DNA of 35,650 nucleotides, taken from contig DDGE01000037.1 of the NCBI GenBank assembly GCA_002337545.1, forward strand, positions 21,321 to 56,970, in the 5' to 3' direction. Positions within the stretch are counted from its first letter, which is position 1. Each line of letters starts with the position of its first letter. Position numbers and translations under genes: made by a program. This document shows positions 16,013-23,526 of this stretch, piece by piece. Origin of the DNA: Phycisphaerales bacterium UBA1910 (lineage in GTDB: Bacteria; Planctomycetota; Phycisphaerae; Phycisphaerales; UBA1924). Under the pieces are notes generated by a model, which was not told the origin of the DNA, made no database searches, and worked only from the letters and a program-made list of their open reading frames with translations.

Positions 16013-17392
16013 ATGCCAAAGCAAGGGACACGGACAGGACGCGGCGGACCACAACGATCAGAGTCCCCGATCATGGATGCACGCGATGCCGCCTATCGGC
16101 ACCTGAGCGCGTACGCAACCCGCTACCCGGATTTGATCCCCAAGGACATTAATACAGGTACTCTAGAACCTCGCGATGCGGGTCTCGCGATCATGATCGT
16201 CGAACAATCTGTGCGACGCTGGCGAACACTGGAGTTTGTTCTGGAGACTCTTAGCGGTCACCAGTCTCACGAGATCGAGCCCCGAATGCGAGCGGTCTTA
16301 CTGGGTGGGGCAGCCCAGTTGCTATTTCTCGATCGAGTTCCCGCTCACGCAGTGCTCGATGAGTCTGTGGCCTGGGCGAAGCGTCATATTCGTCCGGGCG
16401 CAGGCGGCATGGTCAACGCGGTGCTCAGGAAAGTCGCCCAGACCCGGGGCGAACGGATCGACTCCAGTTGGGACCACCACATCGATTCGGTGCCCCTGAG
16501 TGATGGCGGCATGCTTCAGCTCAAGGGGCTCGAACTCCCGGAAAACGGAAGGCGCAGATTGGGAATCGCGTGTTCACTTCCGAATGCGCTGCTTGCTCGA
16601 TGGGAAAGTCTTTACGAAGACCCAACTCCCGCGAGCCTGCACACGCTCATCAAGGCACCAACAATTCTCTATGTGAAGCATGCTACACAACCGATCGACT
16701 CGCCCGATCTGGTGCAGCATGAATCCCCAGACCATCGGGTATACACATCGGGGCGAGCACAACTCCTTGAGCTGCTGGAACAGGACCCCGGTATATGGGT
16801 ACAGGATCCGGCGAGCAGCGCCACGCTAGGCGAGTTGAGTCTGGATATAACCCCGAAACGGGTCATCGATCTATGTGCTGGGCAGGGGACAAAGACGCGA
16901 CAACTGCGTTCGATGTTTCCCGAATGTGAAATCATTGCCTGCGAGATCGATCCTCAGCGGATTAAGACCCTACGGGCAAGTTTCCGAGAGGATGAGGGTG
17001 TGCGTGTCGAGCATGTCAGCGATTTGAACCATCGCTATGCTCGCTGGGCCGATCTCATCCTGACTGATGTCCCGTGCTCAAATACCGGGGTGCTTGCGCG
17101 GCGTCTCGAAGCGAGATACCGCCCTATTGACGCCCAGGTCAAGCGATTAGTCGCCACCCAGCGATCGATCGTCTCACACGCATTCGAGATGCTTGACGAG
17201 GGTGGAACGCTTGTCTACGCAACCTGCAGCGTGGAAGCAGAGGAAAACGAGGAAAATACCCAATGGGCGGCCGATGAGCATGGGCTGACGATCGGGCACA
17301 CCCAACGAATCGAGATGGGCGGGAGCCCTGGCGGGAATATGGCGGACTACCGTGACGCGTCTTACGCGGCCGTACTTCATCGAGCACCTTGA
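16013..17392 (+). CDS. rsmB: 16S rRNA cytosine-C5 methyltransferase RsmB
   Basis: RsmB methylates C967 (E. coli numbering) of 16S rRNA using S-adenosylmethionine. The 459-residue protein has an N-terminal NusB-like helical domain (about 20-155, with RDAAYRHLSAY, MRAVLLGGAAQLLFLDRVPAHA and NAVLRKV) and a C-terminal methyltransferase domain: motif I VIDLCAGQGTKTRQL, acidic loop ACEIDPQR, motif IV LTDVPCSNTGVLARR with C355, and motif VI YATCSVEAEEN with the catalytic C405. Both cysteines are present, so the enzyme should be active. The first 20 residues are basic and may be an extension; an ATG at 16073 is the alternative start. It is divergent from the kinase gene and upstream of the ptsN-like gene. 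Confidence 0.92.
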   Translation: MPKQGTRTGRGGPQRSESPIMDARDAAYRHLSAYATRYPDLIPKDINTGTLEPRDAGLAIMIVEQSVRRWRTLEFVLETLSGHQSHEIEPRMRAVLLGGAAQLLFLDRVPAHAVLDESVAWAKRHIRPGAGGMVNAVLRKVAQTRGERIDSSWDHHIDSVPLSDGGMLQLKGLELPENGRRRLGIACSLPNALLARWESLYEDPTPASLHTLIKAPTILYVKHATQPIDSPDLVQHESPDHRVYTSGRAQLLELLEQDPGIWVQDPASSATLGELSLDITPKRVIDLCAGQGTKTRQLRSMFPECEIIACEIDPQRIKTLRASFREDEGVRVEHVSDLNHRYARWADLILTDVPCSNTGVLARRLEARYRPIDAQVKRLVATQRSIVSHAFEMLDEGGTLVYATCSVEAEENEENTQWAADEHGLTIGHTQRIEMGGSPGGNMADYRDASYAAVLHRAP

Positions 17393-17480
17393 CTTTTCGG
17401 AGTTTTTGTCGTGCCTCCCACTCTTGATCGTTCGCCGCTTACACTTCATGCCCAACACACGCCTTCGTGAGGTACGGATC

Positions 17481-17936
17481 ATGAACCTGATGGACATTCT
17501 CGACCCCGCCTGCATCATCGCACCGCTCGCTTCGACAGAGAAGCAGGGTGTGATCAACGAACTGATTGATCGCATGGGAGAGGCCGGGCAGGTCTCTGAA
17601 GTCCAATCGCTCAAGGATGCGGTGTGGACGCGCGAACAAACCAGGACCACCGGCATCGGACATGGGCTTGCGATCCCGCACGGCAAGTGTGCGAGTCTCA
17701 AGCGTCAATCACTCGCCATCGGAAAGCCATCTGAACCCATCGACTTTGAAGCGATCGACACCCAGCCTGTACAGCTTGTCGTCCTGCTTGCTTCGCCTCC
17801 AGACAAGACGAAGGACCACATTGAGGCCCTGGCGCACATCAGCCGTTTGATCAGTGATGTGAACTTTCGCGAAGAAATCTACAACGCGACGACGCCGGAA
17901 GAAATCTTTGAGCTTGTGAGCAAGCAAACAGTCTGA
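17481..17936 (+). CDS. PTS EIIA domain protein, fructose/PtsN (EIIA-Ntr) type
   Basis: A soluble 151-residue phosphocarrier domain of the fructose/mannitol EIIA family. The active site is in TGIGHGLAIPHGK, with phosphorylatable H67; the rest of the domain (MNLMDILDPACI at the start, PVQLVVLLASP, HIEALAHISRLI) matches PtsN-like proteins. No PTS membrane component or HPr lies in the window, so a regulatory role is more likely than sugar uptake, as for EIIA-Ntr (inference). The start at 17481 is set by the GAGG site about 8 bases upstream and by alignment with the family; earlier in-frame codons would overlap rsmB. The gene is 88 bases after rsmB and may be co-transcribed with it. It converges on the ExbB-like gene. 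Confidence 0.88.
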   Translation: MNLMDILDPACIIAPLASTEKQGVINELIDRMGEAGQVSEVQSLKDAVWTREQTRTTGIGHGLAIPHGKCASLKRQSLAIGKPSEPIDFEAIDTQPVQLVVLLASPPDKTKDHIEALAHISRLISDVNFREEIYNATTPEEIFELVSKQTV

Positions 17937-17942
17937 GCATGC

Positions 17943-18551
17943 TCAGCCCCGTGCATTGTGATCCATAATCGCCCCGGCAAGCACTTCGAGGTGACCAAGA
18001 GCCCGATCGGCACGGGACTTGAAATAGACATGAGGAAATAGCGTCACCAAAGCGATACAAAGCCCAAAGGCGGTTGTATACAGCGCCTCAGCGATGCCCC
18101 CCGCCACGATCGTCGGATCAGAGACGCTCGAGGCCTCACCCAACAGATCAAAGCTCTGGATGATGCCCGTCACGGTTCCCAGAATTCCAAGCAGTGGCGC
18201 CGCAGCAATAATGGCTCCGAGCGTGGGCGCAAACCGTTCGATTGCCGGTCGAAGAGCCTCGATGTGCCCAATCAATGCTGGCTCTGATGTTGATTGAGAA
18301 CCCAAAGCTCGAGATACCAGTCGCCCCTCCAGCGTGGAATCCGAACCCGACAGCTTGAGCATCGAATCCCGCGATTCATGATTCAGTCTTTCCAGATAGA
18401 ACCCGAGTCGACGGTGCCCGACGCGTTGAGGACCAAGCACCCAGAAAACTGTGCGTTCAAAGATCAATGTCAATGAAATGACACTCATCGCAAGCAAGGG
18501 GTACATGACCCATCCGCCGGCTTGGAAAAACTGGATCGCGTGCTCAAGCAT
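17943..18551 (-). CDS. MotA/TolQ/ExbB-family proton channel protein
   Basis: A 202-residue inner-membrane protein of the ExbB/TolQ family, whose members form proton-driven motors with ExbD/TolR. There is a first membrane helix at about 12-36 (GGWVMYPLLAMSVISLTLIFE), a cytoplasmic stretch, then the conserved core APTLGAIIAAAPLLGILGTVTGIIQSFDLL and a last helix with GGIAEALYTTAFGLCIAL, which carries the family's conserved threonines. No exbD, tolR or tonB gene is adjacent, so it is an orphan here and its partner must be elsewhere. The start at 18551 follows a TAGCAT hexamer seven bases upstream. It is divergent from ispA across 45 bases. Confidence 0.87.
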   Translation of the reverse strand: MLEHAIQFFQAGGWVMYPLLAMSVISLTLIFERTVFWVLGPQRVGHRRLGFYLERLNHESRDSMLKLSGSDSTLEGRLVSRALGSQSTSEPALIGHIEALRPAIERFAPTLGAIIAAAPLLGILGTVTGIIQSFDLLGEASSVSDPTIVAGGIAEALYTTAFGLCIALVTLFPHVYFKSRADRALGHLEVLAGAIMDHNARG

Positions 18552-18558
18552 CGCAAAG

Positions 18559-18564
18559 ATGCTA
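18559..18564 (-). promoter_or_regulatory. Candidate -10 box of the ExbB-like gene (leaderless arrangement)
   Basis: TAGCAT on the minus strand, seven bases before the ATG at 18551. It lies within the short divergent region shared with ispA. Confidence 0.33.
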
Positions 18565-18585
18565 GCACACAGGAATGGGAATCGC

Positions 18586-18591
18586 TAAGAT
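18586..18591 (+). promoter_or_regulatory. Candidate -10 box of ispA (leaderless arrangement)
   Basis: TAAGAT lies five bases before the GTG at 18597. It partly informed the choice of that start. Confidence 0.33.
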
Positions 18592-18596
18592 CGAGC

Positions 18597-19502
18597 GTGA
18601 ATCACGCCAACACCCATCGGATCCCTCAACCAACACTCGCTCAGGTGATCGAGCGTGTTGATACGCATCTCAACGCATTTCTCGAGCAAAGGCACCTGCC
18701 CCAGAATCTTGACGAGGCCATCCGCTACAGCCTGCTTGGTGGGGGGAAGCGAGTCCGTCCTGCGCTTGCCTGGTACAGTGCAATCGCGTGTGGGCATACG
18801 GGTGAGAACACGCTCCACGCGGGGGCTGCCGTGGAGATGATCCATGCGTTCAGTCTGATTCATGACGATCTGCCCGCCTTGGACAACGACGACATCAGGC
18901 GCGGACGCCCAACGCTGCATCGACACGCAGGTGAAGCTATGGCCGTTCTCGCGGGCGATGCGCTGCTTTCGCTGGCGTACGAATCGACTCAGGAGCACCC
19001 AGCCCCCTTGATCGCGCTCAAGCTTGGGACGGAGCTTGCACGCGGAACCAGAGCAATGATCGAAGGGCAGATCTACGACACTCTGGGGGGAGACCAAGTC
19101 GGTTTGACTGATTTGGAGGCCGTTGAGCGTATTCACCGGAACAAGACCGGAGCACTGCTCCGAGCAAGCTGCAGGATGGGTGCCCTTTCTGTTGGTGCCC
19201 CCGATGAGGCAGTTGAACTGCTTACGCGGTATAGCGAAGCGATCGGGTTGCAGTTCCAGATCATCGATGACCTGCTGGATGTTGAGGGGTCCTCGGACGC
19301 GGTGGGCAAGGCCTTGGGCAAAGACGAAGCAGCCGGAAAAATAACCTACCCAAGCACAATCGGTGTGGAACGATCCCGGGAGCATGCAGCATATCTGGGA
19401 GATGTCGCCGCCGATGCCCTTCTGGAACTCGAATCACTCCGGATCGGCGATGTCGCCCCATTGCGGAATATGGGCGACATGCTCACGCATCGAGAATCCT
19501 GA
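18597..19502 (+). CDS. ispA: Short-chain polyprenyl diphosphate synthase, probably farnesyl diphosphate synthase
   Basis: An all-helical prenyltransferase that condenses IPP with allylic diphosphates. The 301-residue length from the GTG at 18597 equals that of IspA (about 299). Visible motifs are GGGKRVRP for IPP binding, the first aspartate-rich motif HDDLPALDNDD (D90, D91) and the second, QIIDDLLD (D224, D225), both binding magnesium. The two-residue insertion in the first motif and an aromatic residue five positions before it (F in FSLIHDD) are the features of bacterial farnesyl (C15) synthases; geranylgeranyl product remains possible. An in-frame TTG at 18522 would run through the divergent promoter, so it is not preferred. 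dxs follows 171 bases downstream, placing two isoprenoid steps together. Confidence 0.9.
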   Translation: MNHANTHRIPQPTLAQVIERVDTHLNAFLEQRHLPQNLDEAIRYSLLGGGKRVRPALAWYSAIACGHTGENTLHAGAAVEMIHAFSLIHDDLPALDNDDIRRGRPTLHRHAGEAMAVLAGDALLSLAYESTQEHPAPLIALKLGTELARGTRAMIEGQIYDTLGGDQVGLTDLEAVERIHRNKTGALLRASCRMGALSVGAPDEAVELLTRYSEAIGLQFQIIDDLLDVEGSSDAVGKALGKDEAAGKITYPSTIGVERSREHAAYLGDVAADALLELESLRIGDVAPLRNMGDMLTHRES

Positions 19503-19598
19503 CTGAAAGGGCAGTGATTATCGGAGTCGGCCACATTTTGTATCCGAGCCACGGGGTTCTTACGAACTCGTTCAAGCAGAGTTGGGTAGCTTGGCAGG

Positions 19599-19627
19599 TG
19601 GCATGGAATCCCGTGCATCACTATACT
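19599..19627 (+). promoter_or_regulatory. Candidate promoter of dxs
   Basis: TGGCAT (19599-19604), a 17-base spacer and TATACT (19622-19627) lie in the ispA-dxs gap, giving a leader of about 40 bases before the Shine-Dalgarno site. Confidence 0.35.
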
Positions 19628-19673
19628 TGAGATGGTCTATTCCGCCTTGTTTTGGTGTGATCGAAAGGACTCC

Positions 19674-21686
19674 ATGAGCTTGCTCTCTCAGATCAAAACT
19701 CCCCGCGATCTACGAACGATGTCCATCGCTCAACTCGAGGATCTCGCGGGGGAGATCCGTGCGGTCATCATCGACAAGGTATCGCGTAGCGGCGGACACC
19801 TGGCACCGAATCTGGGTGTTGTTGAACTCACGATTGCGATGCACCGTGTATTCGACTTTGCCCATGACCGTTTACTCTTTGATGTCGGTCACCAGTGCTA
19901 CCCTCACAAAATTCTCACCGGCCGACTCGATAAGTTCGAGATGCTCCGCACGAGCGCGGGCATCTCTGGATTCCCAGAACCCAGCGAGAGTGAGTACGAC
20001 CTCTTCCGGGTTGGGCACGCGGGGACGGCAATTTCCACAGCCGTCGGTATGGCACGCGGTGACGAACTCATGAAGACCTCATACCTGCCCGGTGTTCGTC
20101 CGGATGGGAAGCGAGTCGTCTCACTTATCGGTGATGCGTCAATCGTCAATGGTGTTGCGATGGAAGGGCTCAACAACGCGGGGACGCTCAAACGCCAGAT
20201 GCTCGTTGTGCTTAACGATAACGGGATGAGTATCTCTAAGCCCCAAGGTGCGATGGCACAATACTTTGACCGGGTGCGGGTTTCGCATACCTACTCTGAT
20301 TTCAAAAAAGGCGCGAAGGAACTTCTCAGGCATGTGCCCGGTGGTGACTACCTCAAAGAGGCGTACCACCGCATGGGTGAGATGACGAAGGCCGCAATCG
20401 CCGAGGAATCATGGTTTGAGCAGTTTGGCTTGCTCACGGTTGGTCCAATTGACGGGCACGATCTACCCACACTCATCGAGTTCCTGACCGAGGCGCAGGA
20501 CATCGATCGCCCGATGGTGCTCCATGTCAAAACGACAAAGGGCAAAGGCCTTGATATCGCCGAACAGGACGCAACGAAGTTTCATTCCCCCAAGGCGTTC
20601 CGTGTCGAGAGAGACGAGCAGTTGGGATGTCGTGTTGAGATGAAAGCCAGCGGGCGTTCGTTTACCGCGGCCTTTGGAGACGCCCTCGTTGATCTCATGG
20701 AACGAGATGAGCGTGTCGTGACTGCAACAGCCGCGATGGCGGATGGAACGGGCGTCATTCGGGCGATCGAATCATTCTCGGATCGAAGCTTCGACACAGG
20801 TATCTGTGAATCACACGCCATGGACATGATGGCAGGCATGGCAAAGTGCGGGCTCAAGCCTTTCTTCGCCGTCTATTCGACATTCCTCCAGAGAGCATTC
20901 GATCAAGCTTTCCAGGAATCTGCTCTTCAGGGGCTTCCCGTGCGACTCTGTCTCGATCGTGCGGGGCTTGTAGGCGGTGATGGCGCAGTCCATCATGGAT
21001 TTTGCGATATCGCCATCCTCAGAACACTCCCAGACGCGGTACTCACCGCAGCGATCGACGAGGCCTCATTGCGTGCTTCGCTCGAGTTCATGCGGACATG
21101 GGAAGGCGGGCTGAGCAGCGTTCGATATCCCCGCGACAATATCGATGAACGATTCGGGGAGGCCCCGCCATTCGGACTCGGTAAGGCTCGTCTCTTGACG
21201 CCAGAGTTCGCGGATCTAGATACAAATACACCGGATGTAGCGATCCTTGCCTTCGGGACACCCGCGGTTGCGGCTTCAGACGCGATCGATATGCTCCGGA
21301 ATGAATACAAAGTGGCGTTATATGACGCTCGATTCGCTAAACCAGTCGATTCGACGCTCCTGCGTGAACTGCTTGAGCGATCGATCCCGATTTTGACACT
21401 CGAGGATCATTCGATCATCGGCGGGTTCGGCAGCGCAGTCCTCGAGGCCGCCCAGGATCTCGGCTTTGATGCTTCCCGAGTTGTTCGCCACGGCATCCCG
21501 GACCATTGGATCATCCAGGACTCGCGTGCAGAACAGTTGAAACAAGTCGGACTCGACGCAGATGGGATCGCACGAATGATCTGTCACGCGTATGCTCCGA
21601 AAGAACACGCGATGTTCGTTGCCAAGGCCATGGAATCGCATCACGAGCCCAAACCATTCACGGACAATACACCCGCCCAAGGGTAA
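19674..21686 (+). CDS. dxs: 1-deoxy-D-xylulose-5-phosphate synthase
   Basis: DXS is the thiamine-diphosphate enzyme that condenses pyruvate and glyceraldehyde-3-phosphate, the first step of the MEP isoprenoid pathway. This protein has 670 residues, about 30-50 more than usual, with the excess at the C-terminus. Seen are SGGHLAPNLGVVELT with H42, FDVGHQCYPHKILTGR, YDLFRVGHAGTAIS, the cofactor motif GDASIVNGVAMEGLNNAG, DTGICESH with catalytic E379, AVYSTFLQRAFDQ and DRAGLVGGDGAVHHG. The cofactor motif begins GDA where most DXS have GDG, and CESH replaces AEQH, so the protein belongs to a divergent branch. The start at 19674 has an AAAGGA site a few bases upstream. ispA precedes it and nadK follows after 22 bases. 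Confidence 0.92.
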   Translation: MSLLSQIKTPRDLRTMSIAQLEDLAGEIRAVIIDKVSRSGGHLAPNLGVVELTIAMHRVFDFAHDRLLFDVGHQCYPHKILTGRLDKFEMLRTSAGISGFPEPSESEYDLFRVGHAGTAISTAVGMARGDELMKTSYLPGVRPDGKRVVSLIGDASIVNGVAMEGLNNAGTLKRQMLVVLNDNGMSISKPQGAMAQYFDRVRVSHTYSDFKKGAKELLRHVPGGDYLKEAYHRMGEMTKAAIAEESWFEQFGLLTVGPIDGHDLPTLIEFLTEAQDIDRPMVLHVKTTKGKGLDIAEQDATKFHSPKAFRVERDEQLGCRVEMKASGRSFTAAFGDALVDLMERDERVVTATAAMADGTGVIRAIESFSDRSFDTGICESHAMDMMAGMAKCGLKPFFAVYSTFLQRAFDQAFQESALQGLPVRLCLDRAGLVGGDGAVHHGFCDIAILRTLPDAVLTAAIDEASLRASLEFMRTWEGGLSSVRYPRDNIDERFGEAPPFGLGKARLLTPEFADLDTNTPDVAILAFGTPAVAASDAIDMLRNEYKVALYDARFAKPVDSTLLRELLERSIPILTLEDHSIIGGFGSAVLEAAQDLGFDASRVVRHGIPDHWIIQDSRAEQLKQVGLDADGIARMICHAYAPKEHAMFVAKAMESHHEPKPFTDNTPAQG

Positions 21687-21708
21687 AGCGTCTTCACTAG
21701 GAACAACC

Positions 21709-22590
21709 ATGAGACGCCGAGTCGCCCTGATCACGAATCGGAACAAGCCCAAAGCCGCCGAGGCACTGGAAGAAATCCGATCATTAATTCTACAGCATGG
21801 CGAGCTCATCGCTGAACTTCAAACAAACGAAACGAACGGTCTACCTGACGCCGACAATGTCGATCTCGTTATCGCCCTAGGCGGAGACGGCACGATCCTG
21901 GCGGCTGCACACAAATGCCTTGCATTGCGAACGCCGTTGCTGGGGGTCAATACGGGCAAGGTTGGATTCATGGCTGGCTATGAACTCGATCGATTCAAGC
22001 TTGATGCGAAAGGGCTGCTGAGCGAAGCAGAGCTCTTCATCAAGCCGGTTACGCCTTTGCATGGAGTCGTGAGAAATACCGATGGCACCCCGGTCTTTGC
22101 ATCGTTCGCACTCAATGAGTTTGTGGTGAGCGCTGGGCCTCCGTTCCGCATGATCACGCTCGATATCTCTGTCGATGAGCAGGTCGGGCCGCGGGTCTCT
22201 GGAGACGGGATCATTGTTTCTACTCCGCTGGGGTCTACGGCTTACAATGTTTCCGCAGGCGGTCCGATCGTGGCGCCTGGAGTGAATGCGATGACCGTTA
22301 CACCGATCGCTGCACACTCATTGAGCTTCCGTCCGATCGTTGTGCCCAGCTGCTCCGAAGTCGCTATTCGGGTGTGCAACGCCAACTCGATCGAAAACTC
22401 AGGAACGACACTGATCATCGATGGTCAGGAAGACCATCGACTCCGTGATGGGGATGTCCTGCGTGTGACTGCGGCGAAAGAACAGATCGGTTTCGTTCAT
22501 GACCCGCGGGTCAGCTATTGGAAAACACTGCTCGGGAAGATGCACTGGGCGAGTGAGCCAAACGCGAGTGGAATAAAACGACGCTTCTGA
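21709..22590 (+). CDS. nadK: NAD kinase
   Basis: NAD kinase makes NADP from NAD and ATP (or polyphosphate) in the cytoplasm. The 293-residue length is typical. The key motifs are GGDGTILAAAH with the GGDGT loop at 58-62, NTGKVGFMA, and DGIIVSTPLGSTAYNVSAGGPIV, which carries the NAD-binding S-T-A-Y segment; SFRPIVVP follows. The start at 21709 is set by a CTAGGAA site and by alignment; earlier in-frame codons lie inside dxs. It is 22 bases downstream of dxs and very likely co-transcribed. The SpoIIE-type phosphatase begins 15 bases after its stop. The gene could serve the NADPH need of the MEP pathway, but its placement may be chance. Confidence 0.93.
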   Translation: MRRRVALITNRNKPKAAEALEEIRSLILQHGELIAELQTNETNGLPDADNVDLVIALGGDGTILAAAHKCLALRTPLLGVNTGKVGFMAGYELDRFKLDAKGLLSEAELFIKPVTPLHGVVRNTDGTPVFASFALNEFVVSAGPPFRMITLDISVDEQVGPRVSGDGIIVSTPLGSTAYNVSAGGPIVAPGVNAMTVTPIAAHSLSFRPIVVPSCSEVAIRVCNANSIENSGTTLIIDGQEDHRLRDGDVLRVTAAKEQIGFVHDPRVSYWKTLLGKMHWASEPNASGIKRRF

Positions 22591-22605
22591 TTGATCATCC
22601 CAGTC

Positions 22606-23526
22606 ATGAGTTCCACTTTGGGCACACAGAACGATCTCGTCTCACATCAGGAACTCCGTTGCCTCGAGGTATGGGGTGGGTCGAGCAATGTGGAGCACAC
22701 AACATCCGTGCCGGGTTTGAATCTGAGCGTCAGCTCAAACCCACAAGAGGGCGAGAAGGGCGGCGATATCTATCTGATTTCCTCGTGCTCCAGCGGCTGG
22801 ATTTCAAGAATCCTGCTCGCTGATGTCGCCGGACACGGATCAAGTGTCAGCGGTCTCGCAACAAAGCTCCGACGAGCGATGCATAAATCGATTAACACGG
22901 TGGACCAATCAAAGTTTGCACAGACTCTCAACGGAGCGTTCGACGAAATGTCCACAGAAGGACGATTCGCGACTGCGTTGCTCATGACATACTTTGCCCC
23001 CAGCAGGCACCTGATCCTTGTCAACGCGGGTCACCCCCCACCATTGATCCGTCGTCGTGGCACAGTTGCATGGGTCCCTCTGGAATCCCGCTCTCCGGAA
23101 GCCATCACACAGCCGTGTAAGGAAGTACGGGTCGGCTTAACCAATCTTCCTCTCGGCGTCATCGCCTCCACGGCATACGAGCAGATCGCATTCAAACTCA
23201 ATCCAGGGGATCAAGTCTGTGCCTACACCGATGCCTACATCGAGGCGATGGATTCTGATGGGGTGCAGATTGGTGTCGAGGGCTTCGCGGCGATCCTTGA
23301 GAAAACAGAACCCGCGACGAGCACCGAATCATTCCATCATCGCGTTCATGAATCGATGAGGATCGATGGCATCCAACGCGCGGACGATGACCAAACCCTC
23401 ATCCTGATCGAAAACAACGGCGGAGAAAGCCCAAAAGTCTCGATTCCGATTGTTCGAAACTGGCTCAAGCAGAACTTTGGTCTTGGCCATTCTGATTCCG
23501 GCCCAGACTATGACGAGATGTCCTGA
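22606..23526 (+). CDS. PP2C/SpoIIE-type serine phosphatase domain protein
   Basis: A 306-residue protein with a SpoIIE-like PPM phosphatase fold covering most of its length. The metal-binding motifs are present: GGDIYLIS early on, then LLADVAGHGSSVSGLA, LVNAGHPPPLIRR, NLPLGVIA, DQVCAYTDAYIEA and finally RADDDQTLILI. No sensor or switch domain is found in the 40 residues before the core. Such proteins often dephosphorylate anti-sigma antagonists in partner-switching systems, but no antagonist or anti-sigma gene is nearby. The start at 22606 (MSSTLG) is preferred over a TTG at 22591 that directly abuts nadK. It probably shares the ispA-dxs-nadK transcript. Its 3' end overlaps the convergent antiporter gene by 19 bases. 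Confidence 0.86.
   Translation: MSSTLGTQNDLVSHQELRCLEVWGGSSNVEHTTSVPGLNLSVSSNPQEGEKGGDIYLISSCSSGWISRILLADVAGHGSSVSGLATKLRRAMHKSINTVDQSKFAQTLNGAFDEMSTEGRFATALLMTYFAPSRHLILVNAGHPPPLIRRRGTVAWVPLESRSPEAITQPCKEVRVGLTNLPLGVIASTAYEQIAFKLNPGDQVCAYTDAYIEAMDSDGVQIGVEGFAAILEKTEPATSTESFHHRVHESMRIDGIQRADDDQTLILIENNGGESPKVSIPIVRNWLKQNFGLGHSDSGPDYDEMS

Noticed and set aside
18522..18596. TTG start giving a 326-residue ispA
   Set aside because: It overlaps the divergent ExbB-like gene and its promoter, and family length fits the GTG at 18597.
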